Source: Siphonodentalium dalli (lineage: Eukaryota > Mollusca > Scaphopoda > Gadilida > Siphonodentaliidae). Taken from it: a stretch of 64,000 nt of DNA. Location: assembly GCA_032622095.1 (NCBI GenBank), contig CP136065.1, forward strand, positions 64,651,094-64,715,093, read 5' to 3'. The position numbers were made by a program, and so were the translations under genes. Of the stretch, positions 24,542-35,794 are shown in pieces. How positions within the stretch are numbered: position 1 is the stretch's first letter; the number at the start of each line of letters is the position of its first letter. The notes beneath the pieces are model-generated. The model ran no database searches. It was not told the origin of the DNA and was given only the letters and a program-made list of their open reading frames with translations.

Positions 24542-24929
24542 CTGAAATGAACAAAAAATATGTATATTTACAAGAATATTCATAGTTTCATTGAATGTAA
24601 ACCAGCTTGTGAAATCAGCAGGGATAATACTAGTTTACATCTACTCTCAAGTGCCTAAAGTCGTACATGAATGGTTATATTTTTTTTCCGGCCAAAATTC
24701 GCACCTGTACGATGATCCATTTGATCCTCATTTGGCACTGGACTTACTTGAATTTTAACTGTGTCCGATTCGTCAAGCTGTCTATTAAATGCTCAGGTAA
24801 TTCAACTACCGTATCAGTTTGAAGTTTTGAACTAACAAAACTAGAGGTGTGACTGTCCCAATGGGACTACGGATACCCCCCTTTTTAAAATACTAAGATG
24901 TTTCACATGTCAGTAAACATTTAGTTAAA

Positions 24930-25612
24930 ATAATAAAATAACAGTTCCCATTGCAGGTGTACAACCATAACCCTAATCTTAAACCTATTGACCGAAAATT
25001 GTAGGAATAAAAGCTTGGACAAAATTATGTATGTTGCGAAAAAATTTCTAAGTCGAAAAAGGGGAATATCTCCACACAAAAAATGTCGGACAGACGTCAT
25101 AATCGCAGGGGCACAGGTTCCCATGGTACTAAATATCAGTGCCAAGATTCAAAAACATTGACCGAAAAATGTAGGAATAAAAGCTCGGACAAAATTATGC
25201 ATGTTGCAAAAAAAGTTTCTAAGTTGAAAAAGGGGGATAACTCCACCAAAAAATGTCGGACAGATGTCATAATCGCAGGTGCACAAGTTCCAATGGTACT
25301 AAATATCTGTGCCAAGTTTTAAAAAAATTGACTGAAAAATGTAGGAATAAAAGCTCGGACAAAAGTATACATGTTGCGAAAAATTTCTAAGTCGAAAAAG
25401 GGGGAATAACTCCAAAAAAAAAAGTCCGACAGACGTCATAATCGCAGGTGCACAGGTTCCCATGATGGTTGATGTCTGTGCCAAGTTTCACGGAAATTGA
25501 TCAAAAAATGACTGAGAAAAACTCCGGACAAATTTGTGTCCACGGACGGACGGACGACGGACGGACAAGCCGACTCCAGTATACCCCCCCTAACTTCGTT
25601 GCGGGGGGTATA
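24930..25612 (+). repeat. Array of ~170-bp repeats ending in a GGACGGAC tract and C6/G6 hairpin
   Basis: Four units marked by GCAGGTGCACAGGTTCCCAT at about 24954, 25106, 25277 and 25446, each followed by GTGCCAAG, a GACTGAAAAATGTAGGAATA-like stretch and GAAAAAGGGGGA. The array ends with GGACGGACGGACG (25544-25566) and a hairpin pairing ATACCCCCC with GGGGGGTAT around AACTTCGTTG. Short related pieces occur in block E. Confidence 0.8.
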
Positions 25613-27559
25613 AAAAGTCAGTTTACCGAAATAGATATTGATGCGGAACTCTGAAAACAATGCTAGCAATGGGAATCCAAGGATAAAATACAGACTGACA
25701 AAATTCGCCACATTTTTGTGCTTTGGGTACCGAGCTTTTGGAAAAAGATTTGGTACCCAGCTTGACATTTGCATATATATTGTCACAAATAATAAAGTTA
25801 TATAGCCCAGAAAAAGCAATTACCAGTCAGAAATTAGTGTTGGGAGGTTGTGGAATTTACGTTTTTGGGGTGAAAAACTCTTGTCTCAGCCTTAGGCCAA
25901 ATTTTTTTTATTATTTGTTTCCTATTACGGTGCCAAAAAATTCCAGGTAGGTCAGGGGGGGGGGGTCGGAAAAATATTCCAGGCACGTATGATGGGGTGG
26001 GTGGGTGTCTCTTGGGTCCAAAAAGCAGTTTTTTCCATATGCCAATTTTTTTTTCCATTCCTGCTATTGAATCTTATTTTAATGTGTTTTTAACAGAAAC
26101 AGGGCATATATACATGTAGTTAATAGTAATGCTATACTACATATAGAGGTTATCAAAAGTTGGATCAGTTGCACAATGGCCAACAATAACCCAAATTCAA
26201 CTTGATAGAACTAGAAACAGCGCTATTGGAAAAATAAAATTTAATCAGGATTCCATCTACTGATACAACAAAATAAGAATAACTATGCCGAACTCAGTTG
26301 AAAATAAGCGATAAAATGAAAGCACACTTGACCATATGTGACATGGATATAATAAATAATGGAATAAAATAGACTTTTGACAACGTAAAACATAAAATCT
26401 TAACTAATAAATTGAAGGCGAGCCGGGCCAGCTTGAACAATTTCACATTGTTTTCCATGTTAATGTGGATCAGCTTGTATTGTTAATCACAGTAATGAAG
26501 ATTTTATCGTCACTGATATCGTGAGCAAAAAAGAAAGTGAAATTGGGCTATCCATCCATATTATTCCCAATTATTACGAAGCCTATTACTTCAGGCAGTG
26601 GCTACCAGCCTGCCATTACAGCCTATAACACACCCCCCCCCCCCCCCCCCGGTAGGTAGGTAGGTAGGGATTTTTTTTTTGTTGGTATAAATATTTTTTT
26701 ATTTTTTTTCCCGAACAGTTTAGAAGTACATTAATGCTTACTCTTTATACTTGTGTTAAGGCTATCCATGTATATTGCAAGTAAACACAGTTAATGTAGC
26801 ACAATAATATGATAAGTATTGTCAATGTGAACAAACAAATGCCACCCAGGCACTCAATTATGCAGCTCTCTTGTAATTATTCTCTCTGTTTAGATTGTGG
26901 TGGCACATCTTTCTCAGAGCACAATATTGACATATCAATAGGCCCAAGACATACACCATAATAGGTCTTTTCTATTACTGTATAATAACATAACTTGTAT
27001 GATATTAATTCAAACCTCACTTAAATATTTGGTCATACACCTCAGGACCTAAGACACATACAGTATCTCACATGTGCCTCAGACACATTGCACAGGGTGT
27101 AAATGTTCCTCAGACACCCCTCAACTGCACTGAAATATAAAGTCCCACACCACACTGAAAATGGTACCACATGCCACACCTTGACTGAGGTACCACACCT
27201 CAGCATTCAAATTGGCATATGCTTGTAAGTTTGATGCACCCAAACAAACCAGTAGATAATTTCATGTGCTTTTTAGTGCCCATCCCAGAAGGGTGTTTGA
27301 TATGTTAGCAGTCCTTCGAATTTGGAAAACGTAGGTGCGCGATATATCGCTCGGAGCTTTTGGAATTTGCGCGCGCCTTTTTTGAGGGAGCACAATTCAA
27401 ATTAACATGGATGAAATGATTACTGAATAAAGACAAACACAAGTATAATGATACACACGTATAATTCCAAGTGTGCCTGTGCGCAACATAAAGTGAAAAA
27501 CAGAAATAAAAACATATGTTTAGATTGTAGTACAATATCTAGTCCACAATATTAAATCC
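25613..27559. other. Cyclophilin intron 1, left part, no gene seen
   Basis: AT-rich DNA with a degenerate GGCC-(A/T)n-GTTTCC motif at about 25892-25935, a G run at 25955, an 18-base C run at 26633 followed by GGTAGGTAGGTAGGTAGGG, and T runs to 26710. No gene recognised. Confidence 0.45.
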
Positions 27560-28213
27560 GATTATCCGGCAATCTAGGTGAATCTAATCACGGTAATGAG
27601 TCCACTTCCGCGTCTGAGAGCGCATGCTCATCAGACTCACAGTCGCTTAAAACTTCAAACTCGGAAGTGGAATGGTTACCGCAATCCGATTCACCGGAAT
27701 CCGACGATCAACCGGGGCTCTCTTTCGTTTTGATAGAGTCAGTATTTCGGAGGCTCCAATGTCCATTTTTCGCTTTCTCCGAGTCGAGAGATACTGGCTT
27801 CGAAGTATAGCTTCGAAGTATAGTTAAACTTAAACCCTAATCTATGGCAATAGTATTCAAATGAATCGGCGAATCCCGCATGCCGAAACATCAAACGAGG
27901 CCGCCAAAGAATTGACAGTTTTTTGCGGGAACTCGCACGTGCAGCAGTTGTGATGAGGTGTCATCCCAATCATTGAGTGAGAAAGACGCCGGCGGCCGCT
28001 TTGATCTTTGTTATCATGTTCGTAATCAACGTCATCGCTGCTGAGAAAGATACACGGTGAATAGTCTTGTCGGCGTTTAACCATTGATGTGCTGTTTGTT
28101 AAAATCTCGTTCACTGGCTGCAAATTCCGACGCGCGCATTTAAAATTTTCGGCGTGCGCATTTAATAACTCGCTGGTTTTTAGATCCGCGTGCGCCAAGG
28201 CGCGCAAGCGCAA
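27560..28213 (-). other. Possible coding remnant of unknown origin
   Basis: This stretch is richer in GC than its surroundings. On the minus strand one frame (28213-27857) starts MRLRALAHADLKTSELLNAH and continues MVKRRQDYSPCIFLSSDDVD. A second frame near 27700-27590 reads an acidic serine-rich stretch (STSEFEVLSDCESDEHALSD). Acidic N-termini like this occur in domesticated transposases, but no domain is recognised and the two frames are separated by stops. A weak inverted repeat (CCACTTCCG with CGGAAGTGG) brackets 27598-27672. I regard coding status as doubtful. Confidence 0.2.
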
Positions 28214-30780
28214 TTGCGCGCCTCAAAATCGAAGGACTGTGTTAGACATGCTTTATCAGTGCTGGCCTTATGAAAAATCTGCAGGGGCTAAAATTCGCCC
28301 TTGCCAAAATACTGCAGGGGCTAAAATATTTTGCAGGCCAGGGGCAATTTCTGTTTTATGGGGCATTTATGTTGTAACATATGAAATACAAATAAACTGA
28401 CATATATCATATTGCATATAACTTATTATGTGGTAAGTGATAATATTTAAATTTAATTAATTTATAATCATATATTAATTGTGAAATTATCAATGAATGT
28501 TGTATAACTTGTATAATATGGTATTGTTGTGTTTGTTCCTTTATGCCTGATCCAAGTGACCTAATGGTTAACCAGAATCAATCAATCATTATAATATATT
28601 TAAACTAACGTCATGACGCATCAAATGACAGGTTACGTTACTGTATAAATGGATAACAATGTGTTACAGTGTAGGCCTACCGTATGATAACATAATTTGA
28701 CGTCAAACACGTCACTCACCCATACATGATCTGTCAATAATCTGGATGCATGCATAGGCCTACGTGCAGGCGTACTAAGATAAGAATAAGCATAGCTGCA
28801 TACAGTAGATTTTCCAAAAGTCGCATACATTGTAGTTGTATGTTTAGGCCTACACAGACTTTGAGAACAAATGTATTCAAATTAATAATAGGTAGTCCGT
28901 ATATAGGGCCTAATTTCATATATTATCTGAATCAATCGGAGCAATGACACAAATTACTAGTAGTGGTACCATTTTGTTATCGAAATTGATTTTGAACTCA
29001 ACTGTAGCCTGTAGTCTGAATGTTTAAAACAATGTATACACAGCATGCTTTGATGTTTGTAGCAAGCGATCCAATGAGTGTGTTACCTTGGTCACCGACA
29101 CGGTCCGATTCACACTGGGGCATGCAGGTAGTTAGTAAGGCCTTATAAATTGCAGGTGTGTTTCACACTCTGCAGTGTTTAGATAGGAACCTGGCAATGT
29201 GATGAACAATGCATGATTATGGCATGTGAGAGGAGTTTTCGCCAGTGGTCACAGCTAGTGTTGTTTTATTAGGATCGTACTGTGAACACAATACAAATTT
29301 CACAGTTAGGTCATGTAATCGTCAGTCTGTCACTGGTGACGGGTGTGTAGCATGGTTTGGCCTAATTAGATATACCGGTGGTAGCCGACTGTTAACATAG
29401 CATGTGTCTCCTGCTTCAAAGATGCGATGTCGCCTTATATGTTTTCAAACGGATAACTCATCAAAATTACGACTGCAAAAGTATGTTGGGTAGTGAATGT
29501 TGCGCAAGCGATATATCGCGCACGCCAAATTGAAATTGCGCGGGCGACGCGTGAGCGATAAAATAGCTCGCGCCATATTGCCAGGCCTGCTTTATACTGT
29601 CTGTATACATACTAGTAACTATGAACATGAACACTATGAATCCTTGATTGAATGGGGAGAGGAACTTTAAATTCTGATATAGAAGGTCTTCTACATGCAT
29701 ATTGCTCTCTAACAGATAAGACTTCTTCCCACAAGACATGGGAGTTGAACAAACAAGATTACCACAGGCAGGTTTTAAAGACTGCAGATTTATTGGTGAG
29801 ATTGGGATTCATCTGCAACCACAAATGGACATGTATTTTAATAGAAGTAAATTGTTTTTGAAAATTCCATCTAAAATTATTGCTGCTTAATGTAAACACA
29901 GTATATAGTATATATTTAACGATTTTGATGTGTTTACATGCCAATTACATGCATTAAAAAAAATAAAAAAAATACAAAATTTGTTTGTTTTTTTTGGTTG
30001 AAATTGTTTTATTTGGGTTGAAATTTGAAGAAAAAAAGTCCAGGTCGGCCCAATTTCAGCAGGTCGGTCGGGTAACCGGAAACACAGATGTTTTTTTTTT
30101 TTTGGCCTTAGTATGCAATCACTTAACGTATAGCAATTAGTCCCACATAACTGGACAAAACAGCCACTAATGCCAGTTACAGAGGGTTGGGGTAAGTTGG
30201 GGAAGAGCTTGCTGTGTTGCTAACTCATGAACTATAGTGAGAATGTGAGATAATAGTCATATAGAAATATCAAGTTTAGGCACACACAAAATAGTTGTAT
30301 TTCTGGTTGCCCGATCGACCATATTTCTTGATGCGGACCCTAAAAAATCAACGGTTATTTAATTATTGCCCATCTACACTATAAGATAACTACACAACAA
30401 AGAATTATTTTATATTGGAGATGGGTAGTCTGTTTATTCGTCCGCGAATTTGGTTTCAAATATACGCATTTTGTGTTCTGATATTTTCGGTTTTTGCAAG
30501 CGAATAAGATTTTTCATCGGTAAAGTAACATACATGTACGTAGGGTCCCAAAATCAGCACTGTGCAGGGGGAATTTTATCTTGTGAATAAATTAAGTACC
30601 TTACGGCATTGGCGATTACCGCAATATGATAGGGGAACACCGAGTGCGTAACGTAACTATCACAAGTATAACGTACTCTGATAACTTATGACACTTATCG
30701 CCAAATTCATGCTTCAAACATTTAAACAAATTGCAATGCAGGAAGTCGAACGTAATACAATTTACAAAGACTTCATTATC
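28214..30780. other. Cyclophilin intron 1, middle part, no gene seen
   Basis: Mostly AT-rich. A direct repeat GCAGGGGCTAAAAT occurs at 28280 and 28314. Sequence at 29500-29570 (GCGATATATCGCGCACGCC) resembles 27330-27380. An inverted GGCC-(A)n motif lies at 30035-30112. No coding pattern. Confidence 0.45.
30035..30112 (-). repeat. GGCC-(A)n-GTTTCCGG-CCGACCGACC motif, minus strand
   Basis: Best example of the family. The minus strand reads TAAGGCC, a run of 14 A, CATCTGTGTTTCCGGTTACC, then CGACCGACCTG. Confidence 0.65.
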
Positions 30781-31445
30781 GGCAGTGGCTATTCGCCACC
30801 CGGGTGGCGAATAGTGATATAACATAGAAATCGCTATTCGCCACCCGGGTGGCGAATAGCGTTTATATATTTTCTTTATTTGCTCCACATACGGAGAGTA
30901 TGGTGATCTCGAGCATCGGGTATAATGATTTAGAAGTACATTTCGGACAAATATTTGTCATTGGAATTTGAGATGGGGGTGGCGAATAAAAGTATTCTTA
31001 AATCTCGGACGTCAGTTAGATTTCTTCATTTGTGCATTGGATTAGCCGATCCCTAAATCATAAACAATCATTTTCTAGAACTGGTAGTTTGTGGAATTGC
31101 GAAAACAAATCTGTGACCTGAATTGGTTGGGGAGGGGTGGGTGACGAATAACTTTAATCTCAGAACTTGGATGTCATAATCATAAACAATCATTTTATAC
31201 AACTGGAAGTGAAATTGCGAACAAAATTCTGAAATCTGATATCTGAATTGGTTGGTGTGTGGGGGAGGGGTGGCGAATAACTTTATTCTTAAAACTTGGA
31301 TGTCAGATGAGCTTTTCATTTTGTGCATTAGATTAGACGATTCTTTCAATCATAAAGAATCATTTTGTAGACCTGGAAGTGGAATTGCGAACACAAATTT
31401 GCGATCTGAATTGGTTGGTGGGGGGGGGGGGCGAATAATTTTATT

Positions 31446-31586
31446 CTTAAAACGTGGATGTCAGATGAGCTTGTTATTGTTTTGCATCAGATTAGACTTG
31501 CTGCAATCGAAATCAATCATTTGATTGCAGGAACGTCTAATCTAATGCAAAACAATAACAAGCTCATCTGACATCCACGTTTTAAG
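31446..31586. repeat. Central palindrome of the foldback element
   Basis: The left arm containing CGTGGATGTCAGATGAGCTT is matched by the right arm containing AAGCTCATCTGACATCCACG. The arms are about 65 bases with few mismatches and a short centre near 31516. Confidence 0.85.
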
Positions 31587-32060
31587 AGTAAAATTATTCG
31601 CCACCCCCTCACCAACCAATTCAGATCGCAAATTTTGGTTCGCAATTCAACTTCCAGGTCTACAAATGATTGTTTATGATTGAAGAAACGTCTAATCTAA
31701 TGCACAAAATAAAAAGCTCTTCAGACATCCAAGTTTTAATATAAAAGTTATTCGATACCCCCCCCCACCCCCCCACACATTTGTGTTCGCAATTCAACTT
31801 CCTGTTCTATCAAATGATTTATTTCGATTGCAGGAACGCCTAATCTAATGCAAAACAATAGCAAGCTCATCTGACATCCACATCATTTTAAGAATATAAT
31901 TATTCGCCACCCCCCCTCACCAACCAATTCAGATCGCAAATTTTTGTTCGCAATTCCACTTTCAGGTCTACAAAATTAATTGTTTATGATTGAAGAATCG
32001 TCTAATCTAATGCACAAAATAAGAAGCTCATCTGACATCCAAGCTTTAATATAAAAGTTA

Positions 32061-32066
32061 TTCGCC

Positions 32067-32100
<34 letters not shown>
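32061..32100. repeat. Long C run (about 37 bases)
   Basis: Largest of several C runs inside the foldback element (also 32380-32406 and 32714-32735). They sit at the same position in the repeat unit, next to GCCACC. Exact lengths are likely unreliable. Confidence 0.9.
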
Positions 32101-32102
<2 letters not shown>

Positions 32103-33893
32103 CCAATTCAGATAGCAGATTTCACATTTTTGTTCGCAATTCAACTTCCTGTTCTATCAAATGATTGATTTCGATTGCAGGAACGCCTAATCTAATGCAA
32201 AACAATAACAAGTTCATCTGACATCCACGTTTTAAGAATAAAATTATTAGCCACCCCCCTCACCAACCAATTCAGATCGCAAATTTAGGTTCGCAATACA
32301 ACTTCCAGGTCTACAAAATGATTGTTTATGATTGAAGAATCGTCTAATCTAATGCACAAAATAAAAAGTTATTCGTCACCCCCCCCCCCCCCCCCCCCCC
32401 CCCCCCACAACCAATTCAGATTTCACATTTTCGTTCGAAATTCAACTTCCAGTTCTATCAAATGAATGATTACGATCACTGGATCGTATAATCTAATGCA
32501 AAACAATAGCAAGCTCATCTGACATCCACATCATTTTAAGAATATAATTATTCGCCACCCCCCTCACCAACCAATTCAGATCGCAAATTTTTTGTTCGCA
32601 ATTCCACTTCCAGGTCTAGAAAATGATTATTTATGATTGAAGAATCGTCTAATCTAATGCACAAAATAAAAAGCTCTTCTGACATCCAAGTTTTGAGAAT
32701 AAAGTTATTCGCCACCCCCCCCCCCCCCCCCCCCCTCCCCGCACCCACCAACCGATTCAGATAGCACATTTCAGAATTTGTTTCGCAATTCTACTTCCAG
32801 TTTTATGAAATGATTATATATGATTGAAGGATCGTCTAATCTAATGCACAAAATAAGAAGCTCATCTGACATCCAAGTTTTAATATAAAAGTTATTCGCC
32901 ACCACCCCTTCCCCACCCACCAACCAACCAATTCAGATAGCAGATTTCACATTTTTGTTCGCAATTCAACTTCCTGGTCTATCAAATGATTGATTTCGAT
33001 TGCAGCAACGTCTAATCTAATGCAAAACAATAACAAGCTCATCTGACATCCACGTTTTAAGAATAAAATTATTCCCCACCCCCTTACCAACCAATTCAGA
33101 TCGCAAATTTTTGTTTTCAATTCAATATCCAGGTCTACAAAATGATTGTTTATGATTGAAGAATCGTCTAACATAATGCACATCCAAGTTCTGAGATTAA
33201 AGTTATTCGTCACCCACCCCTCCCCCAACCAATTCAGGTCACAGATTTGTTTTCGCAATTCCACTCTACCAGTTTTAGAAAATGATTGTTTATGATTTAG
33301 GGATCGGCTAATCCAATGCACAAATGAAGAAATCTAACTGACGTCCGAGATTTAAGAACACTTTTATTCGCCACCCCCCATCTCAAATTCCAATGACAAA
33401 TATTTGTCCGAAATGCACTTCTAAACCTTGAAAAGAACGCCTAATGTAGCACACAAATCCTTACATATAATGCACAACAAATAATCTGACAACCAAGTTT
33501 TTGACAAAAAACGGTACACCTTCTCCCACCCCCTAAAATACTCAATCAGATATGCAACACCCCATCCCATCCTCCCCCTCCTCCATCTCCATCTGTCGAT
33601 CATACAGATCACATAATTTTGAGCTAAAATATGCTTGTATGCCGTATTTGAAGTTCCAGTGTTAGAAAAACAATGTTATGTACCCCCCACTCATATTGCA
33701 ACCCAACTCACAGCCTTTTGCGTAAGGACTGACAATCATTATACCCGATGCTCGAGATCACCATACTCTCCGTATGTGGAGCAAATAAAGAAAATATATA
33801 AACGCTATTTGCCACCCCGGGTGGCGAATAGCGATTTCTATGTTATATGACTATTCGCCACCCGGGTGGCGAATAGACACTGCCTTCATTATC

Positions 33894-34343
33894 CCGTAAT
33901 GTGCTCATTGTATCCGGTCATATTTCATAATTTGTGGCATTTTTATTCAGAAATGAATGTCCATACATGTATATGGTCTTATGGATGTTTTAATAAAATT
34001 AAATAAAAAATTTAATAAGGAAACTAGGCCTAAATTAATATCCGCCCCCCCCCCCCCCCTCAAATTAGGCTCAATGTCTTCCCTCCGTTGCCGGAAACAT
34101 TACCGGGGCGGGGGGGGGGGGTAGCGAAATTAATAAGAATCGTACGATAAATGACGCAGAGTGGAGTGAATCACCGACTGTTCGTAGTCACATGGGAGTG
34201 TCAAGGCTACCCATGTATACCGGTTAACAATGACAATGTCGCTTTCGCCGGCATCATGCCTCATGCCATGGCCGCCAATGCGAATGTAAATGAACGCACC
34301 TCGATTTTCAAACGGACATTTTTAATGATAAAATAAATAATAC
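33894..34343. other. Right end of cyclophilin intron 1, no gene seen
   Basis: Contains a C run at 34045-34059 and a G run at 34113-34122 in inverted arrangement. No gene or element recognised. Confidence 0.5.
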
Positions 34344-34412
34344 CTCCATTTCAATTCTTCCCATACTCTGGTTATCGGCTGTGATATCGAAGAATACTTT
34401 TGGTTTGGCCAT
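34344..34412 (-). CDS. Cyclophilin A-type peptidyl-prolyl isomerase, coding exon 1 with start codon
   Basis: The first coding exon encodes 23 residues, MAKPKVFFDITADNQSMGRI followed by EME, and ends at GAG before GTATTA. The V-F-F-D-I motif and G-R-I-x-x-E-L are the conserved N-terminus of single-domain cyclophilins. The Leu that completes the motif is the first codon of exon 2. The start is chosen because it gives the usual cyclophilin A length before VFFDI, with no signal or mitochondrial targeting peptide. The donor GTATTA is weaker than those of exons 2 and 3. Together the three exons give about 95 residues of an expected ~165. The enzyme would catalyse prolyl isomerisation and assist protein folding in the cytosol; cyclosporin binding is a family property, not shown here. 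Confidence 0.95.
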
Positions 34413-34501
34413 GGCTCTTCGAATTGCTGTAAAAAACGTGATTAAGCCGCGGATTCAATGAGACGTGAGCGATGCCGGCTGACCATGTGCTGTAAAGAGA
34501 A

Positions 34502-34509
34502 TGACGTCA
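34502..34509. promoter_or_regulatory. Full CRE palindrome upstream of cyclophilin
   Basis: TGACGTCA lies about 90 bases upstream of the cyclophilin start codon. This is the consensus site for CREB/ATF factors. No clear TATA box is placed to make the start site certain. An inverted ATCCTTG/CAAGGAT pair lies at 34536-34560. Confidence 0.45.
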
Positions 34510-34989
34510 TTGAATAATTCCGCGAGTTCAGCCCATATCCTTGCGCTCAAAATCAAGGATATAGTGCGCCAGGATCGTCTCTTTTCTGTGCTTTGAAGGG
34601 AACAAAATAATGCGAATGTATCTCTGCAATTTATTTAACTGACATACTATTTTATGTGAGGGACTATGTGTAATCAGAACTAGAGTCTGAGTTAAAAGTG
34701 TTTTGAAAATTTTGGCGCGAAACCTTTAAAGAAACCAAAGCACAGTGGTCTAACTGAATACGCTCATTTCGATTGGGCTAATGTTTGTAGCAATGGGCGA
34801 TTCATTTTGTATTTAAATTAAAGTGTGCGTTTAAAGGGGGACTGTACATTAAATCCGGCCATTTATGTGACCATCTCCTTTTATACTCAACAGAAAATAT
34901 TCAAAACATGCAACAAATGAATATTAATTTGAGCCATGGATTCAGATGGATTAGTGCAAATACACTCAGACTGTGCGCTCAGAGTGAAC

Positions 34990-35600
34990 ATATATCGATT
35001 TTTTAAATTTATTATTTCACAAGATGTGTACGCTAATTATTTGTGGCCTGGCAAAAAGTCGTCAAACAGACGGTCTCGCACAAAATTGCGGATAATGATA
35101 GATAACTGTAAAATCAAGTGGTAATACGGCCAAATTTCGCGATATTCAAGTGATAATCACGGCCATATTTCGTTGAACAACATGTTGATAAATAACACGT
35201 TTTGTGCAAATTTATACCATAGTTGACAGTCGTTAGCATTACTTTGTTGTAATTAATCGATTCTGATAACTATAAAGCGTATTTTGAAGAAATTATGTTG
35301 TTGTTGTTGTAACTTGATCAGACGGTCCCCATATCACCATATCTGACACCAATAATGCCAACCACTGTTTACTATGGTATCAAATTTCCCAAAACTTGTT
35401 ATTTATGAACATTTTGTTCAACGAAATATGGCCGTATATATTATCACTTGAGTATCACGAAATTTGACCGCATTATATACCACTTGATTTTAGAGTTCAT
35501 CCCCAATTTTGTCCGTGACCATCGGTTTGACAACTCTTTTCTAGGCCACAAATAATTGCACATCTTGAGAAATAACAAACTTCAAAAATCGATATCGTAC
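34990..35600. repeat. Long inverted repeat, arms about 215 bp
   Basis: Left arm 34990-35212 and right arm 35388-35600 are inverted copies at roughly 75-80% identity by eye. Shared phrases include ATTTGTGGCCT, AAATCAAGTGGTA, CAAGTGATAAT and GGCCATATTTCGTTGAACAA. The AAATCAAGTGGTAAT phrase also occurs in the TTAA-flanked element at 49133-49601, suggesting related families. Clean termini and a target duplication were not found. Confidence 0.75.
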
Positions 35601-35794
35601 CGGCCCCGGCCACCCTAAGTTATCCTTCGAATACTTTAAAAAGTGGAAAACAACATCACTCTAGCTCGGGAGGCCACCACAAGGGGCGACAAATGTGGCA
35701 CCCATTATATAGCCTTTTCGTGGTTGTGATCAAACAAGCGAAAACATTGAACTGATTATTGGCCACCAATTCGTTATACACATAACATATTATA

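Larger units (their letters stand above)
30781..33884. mobile_element. Foldback DNA transposon, 3.1 kb, 9-bp target duplication
   Basis: The element is bounded by TTCATTATC at 30772-30780 and 33885-33893, an exact 9-base target duplication. Inverted terminal repeats of about 150 bases start GGCAGTG and each contain two perfect palindromes of 26-29 bases built on ATTCGCCACCCGGGTGGCGA. Inside, about four forward units (30975-31520) and about twelve inverted units (31530-33390) of a ~150-bp repeat follow, nearly every unit carrying the same GGTGGCGAATA terminal motif and a G/C run. The two orientations meet in a palindrome at 31446-31586. No transposase is encoded. Long inverted repeats made of subrepeats and 9-base target duplications fit foldback or Mutator-like elements. 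Confidence 0.88.

Noticed and set aside
31068-33321. Several 70-125 codon frames in the foldback element
   Set aside because: They follow the internal repeat period, contain G/P/C-run translations and have no domain.
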